From NCBI GenBank assembly GCA_014843695.1, contig CM026395.1, forward strand, positions 53,840,496-53,904,495: a DNA stretch of 64,000 nucleotides, given 5' to 3'. The stretch comes from Archivesica marissinica (lineage: Eukaryota; Mollusca; Bivalvia; Venerida; Vesicomyidae). Under the pieces are notes generated by a model, which searched no databases, had not been told where the DNA came from, and saw nothing but the letters and a program-made list of their open reading frames with translations. The translations under genes and the position numbers were made by a program. Each line of letters begins with the position of its first letter. Position 1 is the stretch's first letter. Below, piece after piece: positions 1 through 11,926 of the stretch.

Positions 1-1883
1 AGGTGAGATAGAACACCATTTAACCCAAGGTAAGATAGCACACCGAGTAATCCAAGGTAAGATAGCACACCGAGTAACCCAAGGTAAGATAGCACACCGA
101 GTAACCCAAGGTAAGATAGCACACCGAGTAACCCAAGGTAAGATAGCACACAGAGTAATCCAAGGTAAGATAGCACATCAAGTAATCCAAGGTAAGATAG
201 CACATCAAGTAATCCAAGGTAAGATAGCACACCATTTAACCCAATGTAAGATAGCACATCAAGTAACACAAGGTAAGATGGCACACCGAGTAACCCAAGG
301 TAAGATGGCACATCGAGTAACCCAAGGTAAGATAGCACACCGAGTAACCCAAGGTAAGATAGCACATCAAGTAATCCAAGGTAAGATAGCACACCATTTA
401 ACCCAAGGTAAGATAGCACATCAAGTAACACAAGGTAAGATGGCACACCGAGTAACCCAAGGTAAGATGGCACATCGAGTAACCCAAGGTAAGATAGCAC
501 ACCGAGTAACCCAAGGTAAGATAGCACATCAAGTAATCCAAGGTAAGATAGCACACCATTTAACCCAAGGTAAGATAGCACACCGAGTAATCCAAGGTAA
601 GATAGCACACCATTTAACCCAAGGTAAGATAGCACACCGAGTAACCCAAGGTAAGATAGCACATCAAGTAACCCAAAGTAAGATGGCACACCGAGTAACC
701 CAAGGTAAGATAGCACACCATTTAACCCAAGGTAAGATAGCACATCGAGTAACCCAAGGTAAGATAGCACACCGAGTAACACAAGGTAAGATGGCACATC
801 GAGTAACCCAAGGTAAGATAGCACACCGAGTAATCCAAGGTAAGATAGCACACCGAGTAACCCAAGGTAAGATAGCACACCGAGTAACCCAAGGTAAGAT
901 GGCACATCGAGTAACCCAAGGTAAGATGGCACACCGAGTAACCCAAGGTAAGATGGCACACCGAGTAATCCAAGGTAAGATAGCACACCGAGTAACCCAA
1001 GGTAAGATAGCACACCGAGTAACCCAAGGTAAGATAGCACACCGAGTAACCCAAGGTAAGATAGCACACCATGTAACCCTAGGTAAGATGGCACACCGAG
1101 TAACCCAAGGTAAGATAGCACACCGAGCAATCCAAGGTAAGATGGCACACCGAGTAACCCAAGGTAAGATAGCACACCGAGAAACCCAAGGTAAGATAGC
1201 ACACAGAGTAACCCAGGGTAAGATAGCACACCGTGTAACCCAAGGTAAGATAGCACACCGTGTAACCCTAGGTAAGATGGCACACCGAGTAACCCAAGGT
1301 AAGATAGCACACCGAGTAATCCAAGGTAAGATAGCACACCGAGTAACCCAAGGTAAGATAGCACACCGAGTAACCCAAGGTAAGATAGCACACCGAGTAA
1401 CCCAAGGTAAGATAGCACACCAAGTAATCCAAGGTAAGATGGCACACCGAGTAACCCAAGGTAAGATAGCACACCGAGTAACCCAAGGAGATAGACCCAA
1501 GGTAAGATAGCACACCGAGTAATCCAAGGTAAGATAGCACACCGAGTAACCCAAGGTAAGATAGCACACCGAGTAATCCAAGGTAAGATGGCACACCGAG
1601 TAACCCTAGGTAAGATGGCACACCGAGTAACCCAAGGTAAGATAGCACACCGAGTAACCCAAGGTAAGATAGCACACCGAGTAATCCAAGGTAAGATGGC
1701 ACACCGAGTAACCCAAGGTAAGATAGCACACCGAGTAACCCAAGGTAAGATAGCACACAGAGTAACTCAAGGTAAGATAGCACACCGTGTAACCCAAGGT
1801 AAGATGGCACATCGAGTAACCCAAGGTAAGATAGCACATCTAGCAACCCAAGGTGAGATAGCACATCTAGCAACCCAAGGTTG
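1..1883. repeat. 27-bp minisatellite array, about 69 copies
   Basis: The core is AGGTAAGATAGCACACCGAG followed by TAACCCA, 27 bp in all, repeated head to tail from the window edge. Variants exchange ATAGC/ATGGC, CACCG/CATCG/CATCA and ACCC/ATCC, plus a CACCATTTAA form. Because 27 is divisible by 3 and the unit has no stop in some frames, a 410-codon frame (278-1510, nonapeptide MAHRVTQGK) opens on the plus strand and another 310-codon frame on the minus strand. There is no signal peptide, splice structure or non-repeat sequence, so I read these frames as by-products. The array runs off the left edge, so its true length is unknown. Confidence 0.97.
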
Positions 1884-2336
1884 ATTTTTGGAGGATAGTG
1901 CAATGATACAGACAGAGACACATTCCAGAGTCTCCTCTTGTTCTTTTACGTGCACGGTGTAAAGCACCGACACGAGACCTCGGATTAAAGTCCTATCTGA
2001 AAGATTGTTAATTTTATTAGGGTCAGACGGGGGATCGAACCTGCGATCCCTGGATTACCAGTCCAATGTATTAACCCTTTCCTTCATTAGAGATTTAGGT
2101 TAATATACTATTATATTTCCATACAAAACGACAGCCATTTAGCTATCATGCAGTGGATAAGTAGTGGCCATATCTATCCCACCTCCATAGATATTATTGG
2201 GACTACATGATATTCTGGTCTTTATTATGAACATTGGTTTGGCTACTACATTGTCAATGTATGTCGTATTGGAAATGGCGTCAAGAGGTGCTTCTATGAG
2301 GGAAAGGGTTAACCACTGGACTACAGATCTGTTTGT
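1884..2336 (-). mobile_element. SINE1 copy, tRNA-derived, split by a MITE
   Basis: On the minus strand this reads as a tRNA-like head (B box GGTTCGATCCC) followed by a body that is also found at 17311, 30274, 41881 and 50491. The body is 1884-2070. The first part of the head (GTAGTCCAGTGGTTAA) lies at 2313-2336, on the far side of a MITE that inserted at a TTAA in the D-arm/A-box region. The body ends directly against the 27-bp array and lacks the usual tail. Folded as a tRNA, the anticodon loop CTGGTAA would read GGT (Thr-like). That ancestry is inference. Confidence 0.85.
2075..2308 (+). mobile_element. MITE-A copy (TTAA-flanked, about 234 bp)
   Basis: The element starts CCCTTTCCTTCATTAGAG and ends CTATGAGGGAAAGGG, which are inverted repeats of each other. 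It is bounded by TTAA at 2071-2074 and 2309-2312. Related copies lie at 51070 and, inverted and interrupted, at 51537. TTAA target duplication with CCC...GGG ends is typical of piggyBac-superfamily non-autonomous elements; the superfamily assignment rests on this alone. It encodes no transposase and interrupts the SINE1 head exactly at a TTAA. Confidence 0.85.
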
Positions 2337-2457
2337 AAACAACATACCTATCAAAGAGGTACCCTCAATTAAGCAGCCAACATGTCTAAGCGACACGTCT
2401 ATTGCAGCCACTGGATTCCTGCATTGGCCATTTGCTCTTGTTTTAGCATCTACCCTA

Positions 2458-2662
2458 TACCCGCTAATCATAACTAAAGTTACTCTTGTAAACAGCATAG
2501 AGCCAGATCAGGTGACACAGAACATGCACAGAACAGTGGAGCTATAACACTTAGCTTATTAGCAAACAGCATAGATCCTGATCAAATGTGGCATCACGCA
2601 GTGGCTGTATCTAGATCTATGTTGTTTGCCCATTCCTTCCAATTTATTCAACATTTTAAGGG
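2458..2662 (-). mobile_element. MITE-B copy, partly deleted double-hairpin element
   Basis: It aligns by eye with 53862-54082. A degraded first hairpin contains AACAGCATAGAGCCAGATCA. A linker near GTGGAGC follows, then a second hairpin with arms AACAGCATAGATCCTGATCA and AGATCTATGTTGTTTGC. It ends in AAGGG before TTAA at 2663-2666. The first hairpin has lost most of its 3' arm. No open reading frame of note. Confidence 0.7.
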
Positions 2663-2742
2663 TTAAACTTGTTTAATTTACCTGGTAAACACCAGCAAGA
2701 TCATACCATGATAACAGCAATTTGCAGCAATATATAAAGTCC

Positions 2743-3742
2743 NNNNNNNNNNNNNNNNNNNNNNNNNNNNNNNNNNNNNNNNNNNNNNNNNNNNNNNNNN
2801 NNNNNNNNNNNNNNNNNNNNNNNNNNNNNNNNNNNNNNNNNNNNNNNNNNNNNNNNNNNNNNNNNNNNNNNNNNNNNNNNNNNNNNNNNNNNNNNNNNNN
2901 NNNNNNNNNNNNNNNNNNNNNNNNNNNNNNNNNNNNNNNNNNNNNNNNNNNNNNNNNNNNNNNNNNNNNNNNNNNNNNNNNNNNNNNNNNNNNNNNNNNN
3001 NNNNNNNNNNNNNNNNNNNNNNNNNNNNNNNNNNNNNNNNNNNNNNNNNNNNNNNNNNNNNNNNNNNNNNNNNNNNNNNNNNNNNNNNNNNNNNNNNNNN
3101 NNNNNNNNNNNNNNNNNNNNNNNNNNNNNNNNNNNNNNNNNNNNNNNNNNNNNNNNNNNNNNNNNNNNNNNNNNNNNNNNNNNNNNNNNNNNNNNNNNNN
3201 NNNNNNNNNNNNNNNNNNNNNNNNNNNNNNNNNNNNNNNNNNNNNNNNNNNNNNNNNNNNNNNNNNNNNNNNNNNNNNNNNNNNNNNNNNNNNNNNNNNN
3301 NNNNNNNNNNNNNNNNNNNNNNNNNNNNNNNNNNNNNNNNNNNNNNNNNNNNNNNNNNNNNNNNNNNNNNNNNNNNNNNNNNNNNNNNNNNNNNNNNNNN
3401 NNNNNNNNNNNNNNNNNNNNNNNNNNNNNNNNNNNNNNNNNNNNNNNNNNNNNNNNNNNNNNNNNNNNNNNNNNNNNNNNNNNNNNNNNNNNNNNNNNNN
3501 NNNNNNNNNNNNNNNNNNNNNNNNNNNNNNNNNNNNNNNNNNNNNNNNNNNNNNNNNNNNNNNNNNNNNNNNNNNNNNNNNNNNNNNNNNNNNNNNNNNN
3601 NNNNNNNNNNNNNNNNNNNNNNNNNNNNNNNNNNNNNNNNNNNNNNNNNNNNNNNNNNNNNNNNNNNNNNNNNNNNNNNNNNNNNNNNNNNNNNNNNNNN
3701 NNNNNNNNNNNNNNNNNNNNNNNNNNNNNNNNNNNNNNNNNN
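2743..3742. other. Assembly gap of exactly 1000 N
   Basis: There are 1000 consecutive N between unique sequence on the left and a near-identical 64-bp array on the right. The round number suggests a placeholder of unknown true size. The open frames of about 370 codons that span it are artefacts of translating N. Confidence 1.
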
Positions 3743-5970
3743 TCAGGGAGATTATTTCTCCCATGTCACACTCTAGCTCCATACCTGCAGGGAGAAGTGA
3801 GGCTGCTCAGGGAGATTATTTCTCCCATGTCACACTCTAGCTCCATACCTGCAGGGAGAAGTGAGGCTGCTCAGGGAGATTATTTCTCCCATGTCACACT
3901 CTAGCTCCACACCTGCAGGGAGAAGTGAGGCTGCTCAGGGAGATTATTTCTCCATGTCACACTCTAGCTCCATACCTGCAGGGAGAAGTGAGGCTGCTCA
4001 GGGAGATTATTTCTCCCATGTCACACTCTAGCTCCATACCTGCAGGGAGAAGTGAGGCTGCTCAGGGAGATTATTTCTCCCATGTCACACTCTAGCTCCA
4101 TACCTGCAGGGAGAAGTGAGGCTGCTCAGGGAGATTATTTCTCCCATGTCACACTCTAGCTCCATACCTGCAGGGAGAAGTGAGGCTGCTCAGGGAGATT
4201 ATTTCTCCCATGTCACACTCTAGCTCCATACCTGCAGGGAGAAGTGAGGCTGCTCAGGGAGATTATTTCTCCCATGTCACACTCTAGCTCCATACCTGCA
4301 GGGAGAAGTGAGGCTGCTCAGGGAGATTATTTCTCCCATGTCACACTCTAGCTCCATACCTGCAGGGAGAAGTGAGGCTGCTCAGGGAGATTATTTCTCC
4401 CATGTCACACTCTAGCTCCATACCTGCAGGGAGAAGTGAGGCTGCTCAGGGAGATTATTTCTCCCATGTCACACTCTAGCTCCATACCTGCAGGGAGAAG
4501 TGAGGCTGCTCAGGGAGATTATTTCTCCCATGTCACACTCTAGCTCCATACCTGCAGGGAGAAGTGAGGCTGCTCAGGGAGATTATTTCTCCCATGTCAC
4601 ACTCTAGCTCCATACCTGCAGGGAGAAGTGAGGCTGCTCAGGGAGATTATTTCTCCCATGTCACACTCTAGCTCCATACCTGCAGGGAGAAGTGAGGCTG
4701 CTCAGGGAGATTATTTCTCCCATGTCACACTCTAGCTCCATACCTGCAGGGAGAAGTGAGGCTGCTCAGGGAGATTATTTCTCCCATGTCACACTCTAGC
4801 TCCATACCTGCAGGGAGAAGTGAGGCTGCTCAGGGAGATTATTTCTCCCATGTCACACTCTAGCTCCATACCTGCAGGGAGAAGTGAGGCTGCTCAGGGA
4901 GATTATTTCTCCCATGTCACACTCTAGCTCCATACCTGCAGGGAGAAGTGAGGCTGCTCAGGGAGATTATTTCTCCCATGTCACACTCTAGCTCCATACC
5001 TGCAGGGAGAAGTGAGGCTGCTCAGGGAGATTATTTCTCCCATGTCACACTCTAGCTCCATACCTGCAGGGAGAAGTGAGGCTGCTCAGGGAGATTATTT
5101 CTCCCATGTCACACTCTAGCTCCATACCTGCAGGGAGAAGTGAGGCTGCTCAGGGAGATTATTTCTCCCATGTCACACTCTAGCTCCATACCTGCAGGGA
5201 GAAGGGAGGCTGCTCAGGGAGATTATTTCTCCCATGTCACACTCTAGCTCCATACCTGCAGGGAGAAGTGAGGCTGCTCAGGGAGATTATTTCTCCCATG
5301 TCACACTCTAGCTCCATACCTGCAGGGAGAAGTGAGGCTGCTCAGGGAGATTATTTCTCCCATGTCACACTCTAGCTCCATACCTGCAGGGAGAAGTGAG
5401 GCTGCTCAGGGAGATTATTTCTCCCATGTCACACTCTAGCTCCATACCTGCAGGGAGAAGTGAGGCTGCTCAGGGAGATTATTTCTCCCATGTCACACTC
5501 TAGCTCCATACCTGCAGGGAGAAGTGAGGCTGCTCAGGGAGATTATTTCTCCCATGTCACACTCTAGCTCCATACCTGCAGGGAGAAGTGAGGCTGCTCA
5601 GGGAGATTATTTCTCCCATGTCACACTCTAGCTCCATACCTGCAGGGAGAAGTGAGGCTGCTCAGGGAGATTATTTCTCCCATGTCACACTCTAGCTCCA
5701 TACCTGCAGGGAGAAGTGAGGCTGCTCAGGGAGATTATTTCTCCCATGTCACACTCTAGCTCCATACCTGCAGGGAGAAGTGAGGCTGCTCAGGGAGATT
5801 ATTTCTCCCATGTCACACTCTAGCTCCATACCTGCAGGGAGAAGTGAGGCTGCTCAGGGAGATTATTTCTCCCATGTCACACTCTAGCTCCATACCTGCA
5901 GGGAGAAGTGAGGCTGCTCAGGGAGATTATTTCTCCCATGTCACACTCTAGCTCCATCCCTGCAGGGAGA
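3743..5970. repeat. 64-bp satellite array, homogeneous block (about 35 copies)
   Basis: The unit begins GAGGCTGCTCAGGGAGATTA and continues TTTCTCCCATGTCACACTCT, then AGCTCCATACCTGCAGGGAG, then AAGT. Copies are nearly identical, with rare single changes such as a lost C near 3955 and T to G near 5213. A unit contains the short inverted pair GGGAGATTATTTCTCCC. The block starts at the N gap, so the real array is longer than shown. This homogeneity implies recent amplification or gene conversion. Confidence 0.97.
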
Positions 5971-7620
5971 AGTGGGGCTATTCAGGGAGATTATTTCTCC
6001 CATGTCACACTCTAGCTCCATCCATGCAGGGAGAAGTGAGCCTACTCAGGGAGATTATTTCTCCCATGTCACCCCCTTGCTCCATCCCTGCAGGGAGAAG
6101 GGAGGCTGCTCAGGGAGATTATTTCTCCCATGTCACACTCTAGCTCCATACCTGCAGGGAGAAGGGAGGCTGCTCAGGGAGATTATTTCTCCCATGTCAC
6201 ACTATAGCTCCATACCTGCAGGGAGAAGTGAGGCTGCTCAGGGAGATTATTTCTCCCATGTCACACTCTAGCTCCATACCTGCAGGGAGAAGTCCCACAC
6301 ACCACCCCCAAAAACAAAACCCACACCCACCCAAAACCCAAAACCCCACACACATTTCTCCCATGTCACACTCTAGCTCCATCCATGCAGGGAGAAGTGA
6401 GACTGCTCAGGGAGATTATTTCTCCCATGTCACCCCCTTGCTCCATCCCTGCAGGGAGAAGGGAGGCTGCTCAGGGAGATTATTTCTCCCATGTCACCCC
6501 CTAGCTCCATCCCTGCAGGGAGAAGCGAGGCTGCTCAGGGAGATTATTTCTCCCATGTCACCCCTAGCACCATCCCTGCAGGGAGAAGTGAGGCTGCTCA
6601 GGGAGATTATTTCTCCCATGTCACCCCCTAGCTCCATCCTTGTAGGGAGACGTGAGGCTGCTCAGGGAGATTATTTCTCCCATGTCACCACCTAGCTCCA
6701 CCCTTGTAGGGAGAAGTGAGGCTGCTCAGGGAGATTATGTCTCCCATGTCACCCCCTAGCTCCATCCTTGTAGGGAGAAGTGAGGCTGCTTAGGGAGATT
6801 ATTTCTCCCATGTCACCACCTAGCTCCATCCTTGTAGGGAGAAGTGAGGCTGCTTAGGGAGATTATTTCTCACATGTCACCCCCTAGCTCCATCCTTGTA
6901 GGGAGAAGTGAGGCTGCTTAGGGAGATTATTTCTCCCATGTCACCCCTTGCTCCACCCTTGTAGGGAGAAGTGAGGCTGCTCAGGAAGAATATTTCTGCC
7001 AAGTCACCCCCTAGCTCCATCCCTGCAGGGAGAAGTGAGGCTGCTCAGGGAGATAATTTCTCCCATGTCACCTTCTAACACCATCCTTGTATGGAGAAGT
7101 GAGGCTGCTCAGGGAGATTATTTCTCACATATCACCCCCTTGCTCCATCCTTGTAGGGAGAAGTGAGTCTGCTTAGGGAGATTATTTCTCCCATGTCACC
7201 CCTTGCTCCACCCTTGTAGGGAGAAGTGAGGCTGCTCAAGGAGATTATTTCTGCTATGTCACTCCCTAGCTCCATCCCTGCAAGGAGAAGTGAGGCTGCT
7301 CAGGGAGATAATTTCTCCCATGTCACCCCCTAGCCCCATCCTTGTAGGGAGAAGTGAGGCTGCTCAGGGAGATTATTTCTGCCATGTCACCCCCTAGCTC
7401 CATCCCTGCAGGGAGAAGTGAGGCTGCTCAGGGAGATAATTTCTCCCATGTCACCCTCTAGCTCCATCCTTGTAGGGAGAAGTGAGGCTGCTCAGGGAGA
7501 TAATTTCTCCCATGTCACCCCCTAGCTCCATCCCTGCAGGGAGAAGTGAGGCCAGGCCGCTCATGGCGATTATTTCTGCCATGTCACCTTCTAGCTCCAA
7601 TCTCAACAGGGAGAAGTGAG
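5971..7620. repeat. 64-bp satellite array, diverged block
   Basis: The 64-bp unit continues but with accumulated substitutions: CACCCCCTAGC for CACACTCTAGC, CCTTGTAGGG for CCTGCAGGG, and TCTGCCATG for TCTCCCATG. Spacing is looser. A 58-bp C/A-rich stretch (about 6297-6354) of low complexity replaces part of one unit. Divergence increases away from the gap-side block, as expected at the edge of an array homogenised by unequal exchange. Confidence 0.93.
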
Positions 7621-7788
7621 GAAGTTCAGGGAGATTATTTCTGCCAAATCGATGTTTTACTTTACTCACAGTAAACATAATTTGCTGTATTGTATTGCCG
7701 TATTGTATTGCCGGGTCATTGTATTGCCATATTGTATTGCCAGGGCCCCATTGTATTGCCGTATGGTATTGTATTGCCATATTGTATT
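7520..7788. repeat. Duplicated array junction, copy 1 (64-bp into 13-bp)
   Basis: This segment holds the last irregular 64-bp units (GGCCAGGCCGCTCATGGCG), a unique bridge (AAATCGATGTTTTACTTTAC) and the first 13-bp units. It matches 9340-9600 almost base for base at an offset of 1811 to 1819 bp, the difference being an 8-bp indel near 7617. It marks one boundary of a large tandem duplication. Confidence 0.9.
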
Positions 7789-8470
7789 GCCACATTGTAT
7801 TGCCATATTGTATTGCCGTATGGTATTGTATTGCCGTATTGTATTGCCGGGTCACATTGTATTGCCATATTGTATTGCCAGGGCCCCATTGTATTGCCGT
7901 ATGGTATTGTATTGCCATATTGTATTGCCGGGCCACATTGTATTGCCATGTATTGTATTGCCGTATGGTATTGTATTGCCATGTATTGTATTGCCACATT
8001 GTATTGCCATGTATTGTATTGCCATGTATTGTATTGCCGTATGGTATTGTATTGCCATGTATTGTATTGCCACATTGTATTGCCATGTATTGTATTGCCA
8101 TGTATTGTATTGCCACATTGTATTGCCATGTATTGTATTGCCATATTGTATTGCCATATTGTATTGCCGTATGGTATTGTATTGCCGTATGGTATTGTAT
8201 TGCCATGTATTGTATTGCCACATTGTATTGCCATGTATTGTATTGCCAGGGCCCTATTGTATTGCCGTATGGTATTGTATTGCCATATTGTATTGCCAGG
8301 GCCCCATTGTATTGCCGTATGGTATTGTATTGCCATGTATTGTATTGCCATGTATTGTATTGCCATGTATTGTATTGCCAGGGCCCTATTGTATTGCCGT
8401 ATGGTATTGTATTGCCAGGGCCATATTGTATTGCCGGGCCACATTGTATTGCCGTATTGTATTGCCGTAT
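7687..8470. repeat. 13-bp minisatellite block 1 (TTGTATTGCC family)
   Basis: The basic unit is CCATATTGTATTG or CCGTATTGTATTG. Longer variants are CCATGTATTGTATTG (15 bp), CCGTATGGTATTGTATTG (18 bp) and CCAGGGCCCCATTGTATTG (19 bp). Mixed unit lengths open frames in all three phases on both strands with overlapping I-V-L-P-Y-C-I-A peptides. These are translation shadows of the repeat. Confidence 0.95.
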
Positions 8471-9440
8471 TGAGGCTGCTTAGGGAGATTATTTCTCCCA
8501 TGTCACCCCTTGCTCCATCCTTGTAGGGAGAGGTGAGGCTGCTCAGGGAGATTATTTCTGCCATGTCACCCCCTAGCTCCATCCCTGCAGGGAGAAGCGA
8601 GGCTGCTCAGGGAGATTATTTCTCCCATGTCACCCCCTAGCTCCATCCTTGTAGGGAGAAGTGAGGCTGCTCAGGGAGATTATTTCTCCCATGTCACCAC
8701 CTAGCTCCACCCTTGTAGGGAGAAGTGAGGCTGCTCAGGGAGATAATTTCTCCCATGTCTCCCCCTAGCTCCATCCTTGTAGGGAGAAGTGAGGCTGCTT
8801 AGGGAGATTATTTCTCCCATGTCACCACCTAGCTCCATCCTTGTAGGGAGAAGTGAGGCTGCTCAGGGAGATTATTTCTCACATGTCACCCCCTAGCTCC
8901 ATCCCTGCAGGGAGAAGTGAGGCTGCTCAGGGAGATTATTTCTCCCATGTCACCCCCTAGCTCCATCCTTGTAGGGAGAAGTGAGGCTGCTCAGGGAGAT
9001 TATTTCTCCCATGTCACCACCTAGCTCCACCCTTGTAGGGAGAAGTGAGGCTGCTCAGGGAGATTATTTCTCCCATGTCTCCCCCTAGCTCCATCCTTGT
9101 AGGGAGAAGTGAGGCTGCTTAGGGAGATTATTTCTCCCATGTCACCACCTAGCTTCATCCTTGTAGGGAGAAGTGAGGCTGCTCAGGGAGATTATTTCTC
9201 ACATGTCACCCCCTAGCTCCATCCTTGTAGGGAGAAGTGAGGCTGCTCAGGGAGATAATTTCTCCCATGTCACCCCCTAGCTCCATCCTTGTAGGGAGAA
9301 GTGAGGCTGCTCAGGGAGATAATCTCTTCCATGTCACCCCCTAGCTCCATCCCTGCAGGGAGAAGTGAGGCCAGGCCGCTCATGGCGATTATTTCTGCCA
9401 TGTCACCTTCTAGCTCCAATATCAACAGGGAGAAGTTCAG
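8471..9440. repeat. 64-bp satellite, second block (about 15 copies)
   Basis: The diverged form of the 64-bp unit (CACCCCCTAGCTCCATCCTTGTAGGG) resumes abruptly after the 13-bp block at about 8471, in the same orientation, and runs to the second bridge. Its variants match those of 6600-7600. This fits origin by duplication of a segment that held both families. Confidence 0.93.
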
Positions 9441-9600
9441 GGAGATTATTTCTGCCAAATCGATGTTTTACTTTACTCACAGTAAACATAATTTGCTGTA
9501 TTGTATTGCCGTATTGTATTGCCGGGTCATTGTATTGCCATATTGTATTGCCAGGGCCCCATTGTATTGCCGTATGGTATTGTATTGCCATATTGTATTG
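9340..9600. repeat. Duplicated array junction, copy 2
   Basis: Second copy of the 64-bp/bridge/13-bp junction seen at 7520-7788, including the single-copy bridge AAATCGATGTTTTACTTTAC and the same order of the first several 13-bp variants. The copies diverge after about 9600, where the 13-bp arrays have evolved separately. Confidence 0.9.
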
Positions 9601-10735
9601 CCGGGCCACATTGTATTGCCATGTATTGTATTGCCATATTGTATTGCCACATTGTATTGCCATGTATTGTATTGCCATATTGTATTGCCATATTGTATTG
9701 CCATATTGTATTGCCATATTGTATTGCCGGGCCATATTGTATTGCCAGGGCCCCATTGAATTGCCATGTATTGTATTGCCATGTATTGTATTGCCATGTA
9801 TTGTATTGCCATATTGTATTGCCATATTGTATTGCCAGGGCCACATTGTATTGCCATGTATTGTATTGCCATATTATATTGTCATATTGTATTGCCGGGG
9901 CGGGGCCCCATTGTATTGCTGTATGGTATTGTATTGCCATATTGTATTGTATTGCCGTATTGTATTGCCGGGCCACATTGTATTGCCATATTGTATTGCC
10001 AGGGCCCCATTGTATTGCCGTATGGTATTGTATTGCCATATTGTATTGCCGGGCCACATTGTATTGCCGTATGGTATTGTATTGCCATATTGTATTGCCG
10101 GGCCACATTGTATTGCCAGGCCACATTGTATTGCCAGGGCCACATTGTATTGCCGGGCCATATTGTATTGCCAGGGCCACATTGTATTGCCGGGCCACAT
10201 TGTATTGCCAGGCCACATTGTATTGCCATTTATAGTATTGCCATATTGTATTGCCAGGCCACATTGTATTGCCATTTATAGTATTGCCATATTGTATTGC
10301 CGTATTGTATTGTTGTATTGTATTGCCATATTGCATTGCCATATTGTATTGCCGTATTGCATTGCCATATTGTATTGCCGCATTGTATTGCCGTATTGTA
10401 TTGCCGTATTGTATTGCCATTGTATTGTCGTATTGTATTGCCATATTGTATTGCCATATTGTAATGCCATATTGTATTGTCGTATTGTATTGCCATATTG
10501 TCATATTGTACTGCCATATTGTATTGCCGTATTGTCGTATTGTCTTGCCATATTGTATTGTCGTATTGTATTGCCATATTGTATTGCCATATTGTAATGC
10601 CATATTGTATTGTCGTATTGTATTGCTGTATTGTATTGCCATATTGTATTAATGTAATGTGTTGCATTTTTTATTGTGTTGTTGTATTGTATTGCTATAT
10701 TGTATTGTACTGTTGTATTATATTGTTGCACAATA
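9487..10735. repeat. 13-bp minisatellite block 2
   Basis: Same family as 7687-8470, but longer. From about 10100 it becomes rich in CGGGCCACATTGTATTGC variants, then from 10290 in simple 13-bp units with TTGTCG and TGTAATGCC changes. The last 100 bp degrade into TATTGTATTG-like sequence and pass directly into the next array. Confidence 0.94.
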
Positions 10736-11926
10736 TCCCCATTCATACCCAATATTCCCCACTCATACATTCACACCCACACCCAATATCCCCACTCATA
10801 CATTCACACCCAATATCCCCACTCATACATTCATGCCCACACCCAATATCCCCACTCATACATTCATGCCCACACCCAATATCCCCACTCATACATTCAC
10901 ACCCAATATCCCCACTCATATATTCACACCCAATATCCCCACTCATACACCCACACCCAATATCCCCACTCATACATTCACACCCAATATCCCCACTCAT
11001 GCATTCACACCCAATATCCCCACTCATACATTCATGCCCCACACAATATCCCCACTCATGCATTCACACCCCATATCCCCACTCATAACATTCACACACA
11101 CACCAATATCCCCACCCATACATCACACCCAATATCCCCACTCATACACCCACACCCAATATCCCCACTCAACTTCACACCCAATATCCCCACTCATACA
11201 TTCCAACCCCAATATCCCCACTCATACATTCCCAACACACCCAATATCCCCACTCCTGATCATTCACACCCAATATCCCCACTCATACATTCACACCCAA
11301 TATCCCATCCCCCACTCATCATGCACACACCAATATCCCCACTACTTCACACCCAATATCCCCACTCATGCATTCACACCCCATATCCCACTCATTCATT
11401 CACACCCAATATCCCCACTCATACTTCACCCCCAATATCCCCCACTCATAATTCACACCCCATATCCCCACTCATACATTCACACCAAATCCCCCCTCAT
11501 AATTCACACCCATATTCCCCACTCTGCATTCACACACCCAATATCCCCACTCATACATTCACATCACCCCACCCATATCCCCACTCTACATTCACACCCA
11601 CCCCCACCTATACACAAAAAAACATTCACAACCCAATATCCCCCACTCATACATTCACAACACCCATATCCCCACTCATACATTCACACCCAATATCCCC
11701 ACTCATACATTCACACCCAATATCCCCACTCATACATTCACACCCAATATCCCCACTCATACATTCACACCCAATATCCCCACTCATACATTCATGCCCA
11801 CACCCAATATCCCCACTCATACATTCACACCCAATATCCCCACTCATGCATTCACACCCAATATCCCCACTCATACATTCATGCCCACACCCAATATCCC
11901 CACTCATACATTCACACCCAATATAT
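10736..11926. repeat. 27-bp minisatellite (CACCCAATATCCCCACTCAT)
   Basis: The unit is CATACATTCACACCCAATAT plus CCCCACT, with a 33-bp variant carrying ATGCCCACAC. Both ends are regular. The middle (about 11040-11660) is full of single-base gains and losses. The unit length gives plus-strand frames of 430 and 468 codons (H-S-Y-I-H-T-Q-Y-P) and minus-strand E-C-M-S-G-D-I-G-C frames, none with gene structure. A 10-bp inverted pair, TTGCACAATA (10726-10735) and TATTGTGCAA (11927-11936), brackets the array. Confidence 0.95.

Noticed and set aside
278..1510. 410-codon plus-strand open frame encoding a nonapeptide repeat
   Set aside because: The unit is 27 bp without stops, both strands are open, and there is no signal peptide, splice signal or unique flank. 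Explained by the tandem repeat.
1..1883. Telomeric repeat
   Set aside because: The unit is not TTAGGG-like; no TTAGGG run occurs in this or the other arrays.
2026..2070. Functional tRNA gene
   Set aside because: The tRNA-like piece is followed by a conserved SINE body, recurs five times and lacks a complete cloverleaf; it is a SINE head.
2673..3840. Two frames of about 370 codons on opposite strands
   Set aside because: They are almost entirely translated N from the assembly gap.
7616..8526. Overlapping frames of 256-288 codons on both strands, hydrophobic and cysteine-rich
   Set aside because: Same short peptide in every frame, caused by the 13-bp repeat with mixed unit lengths.
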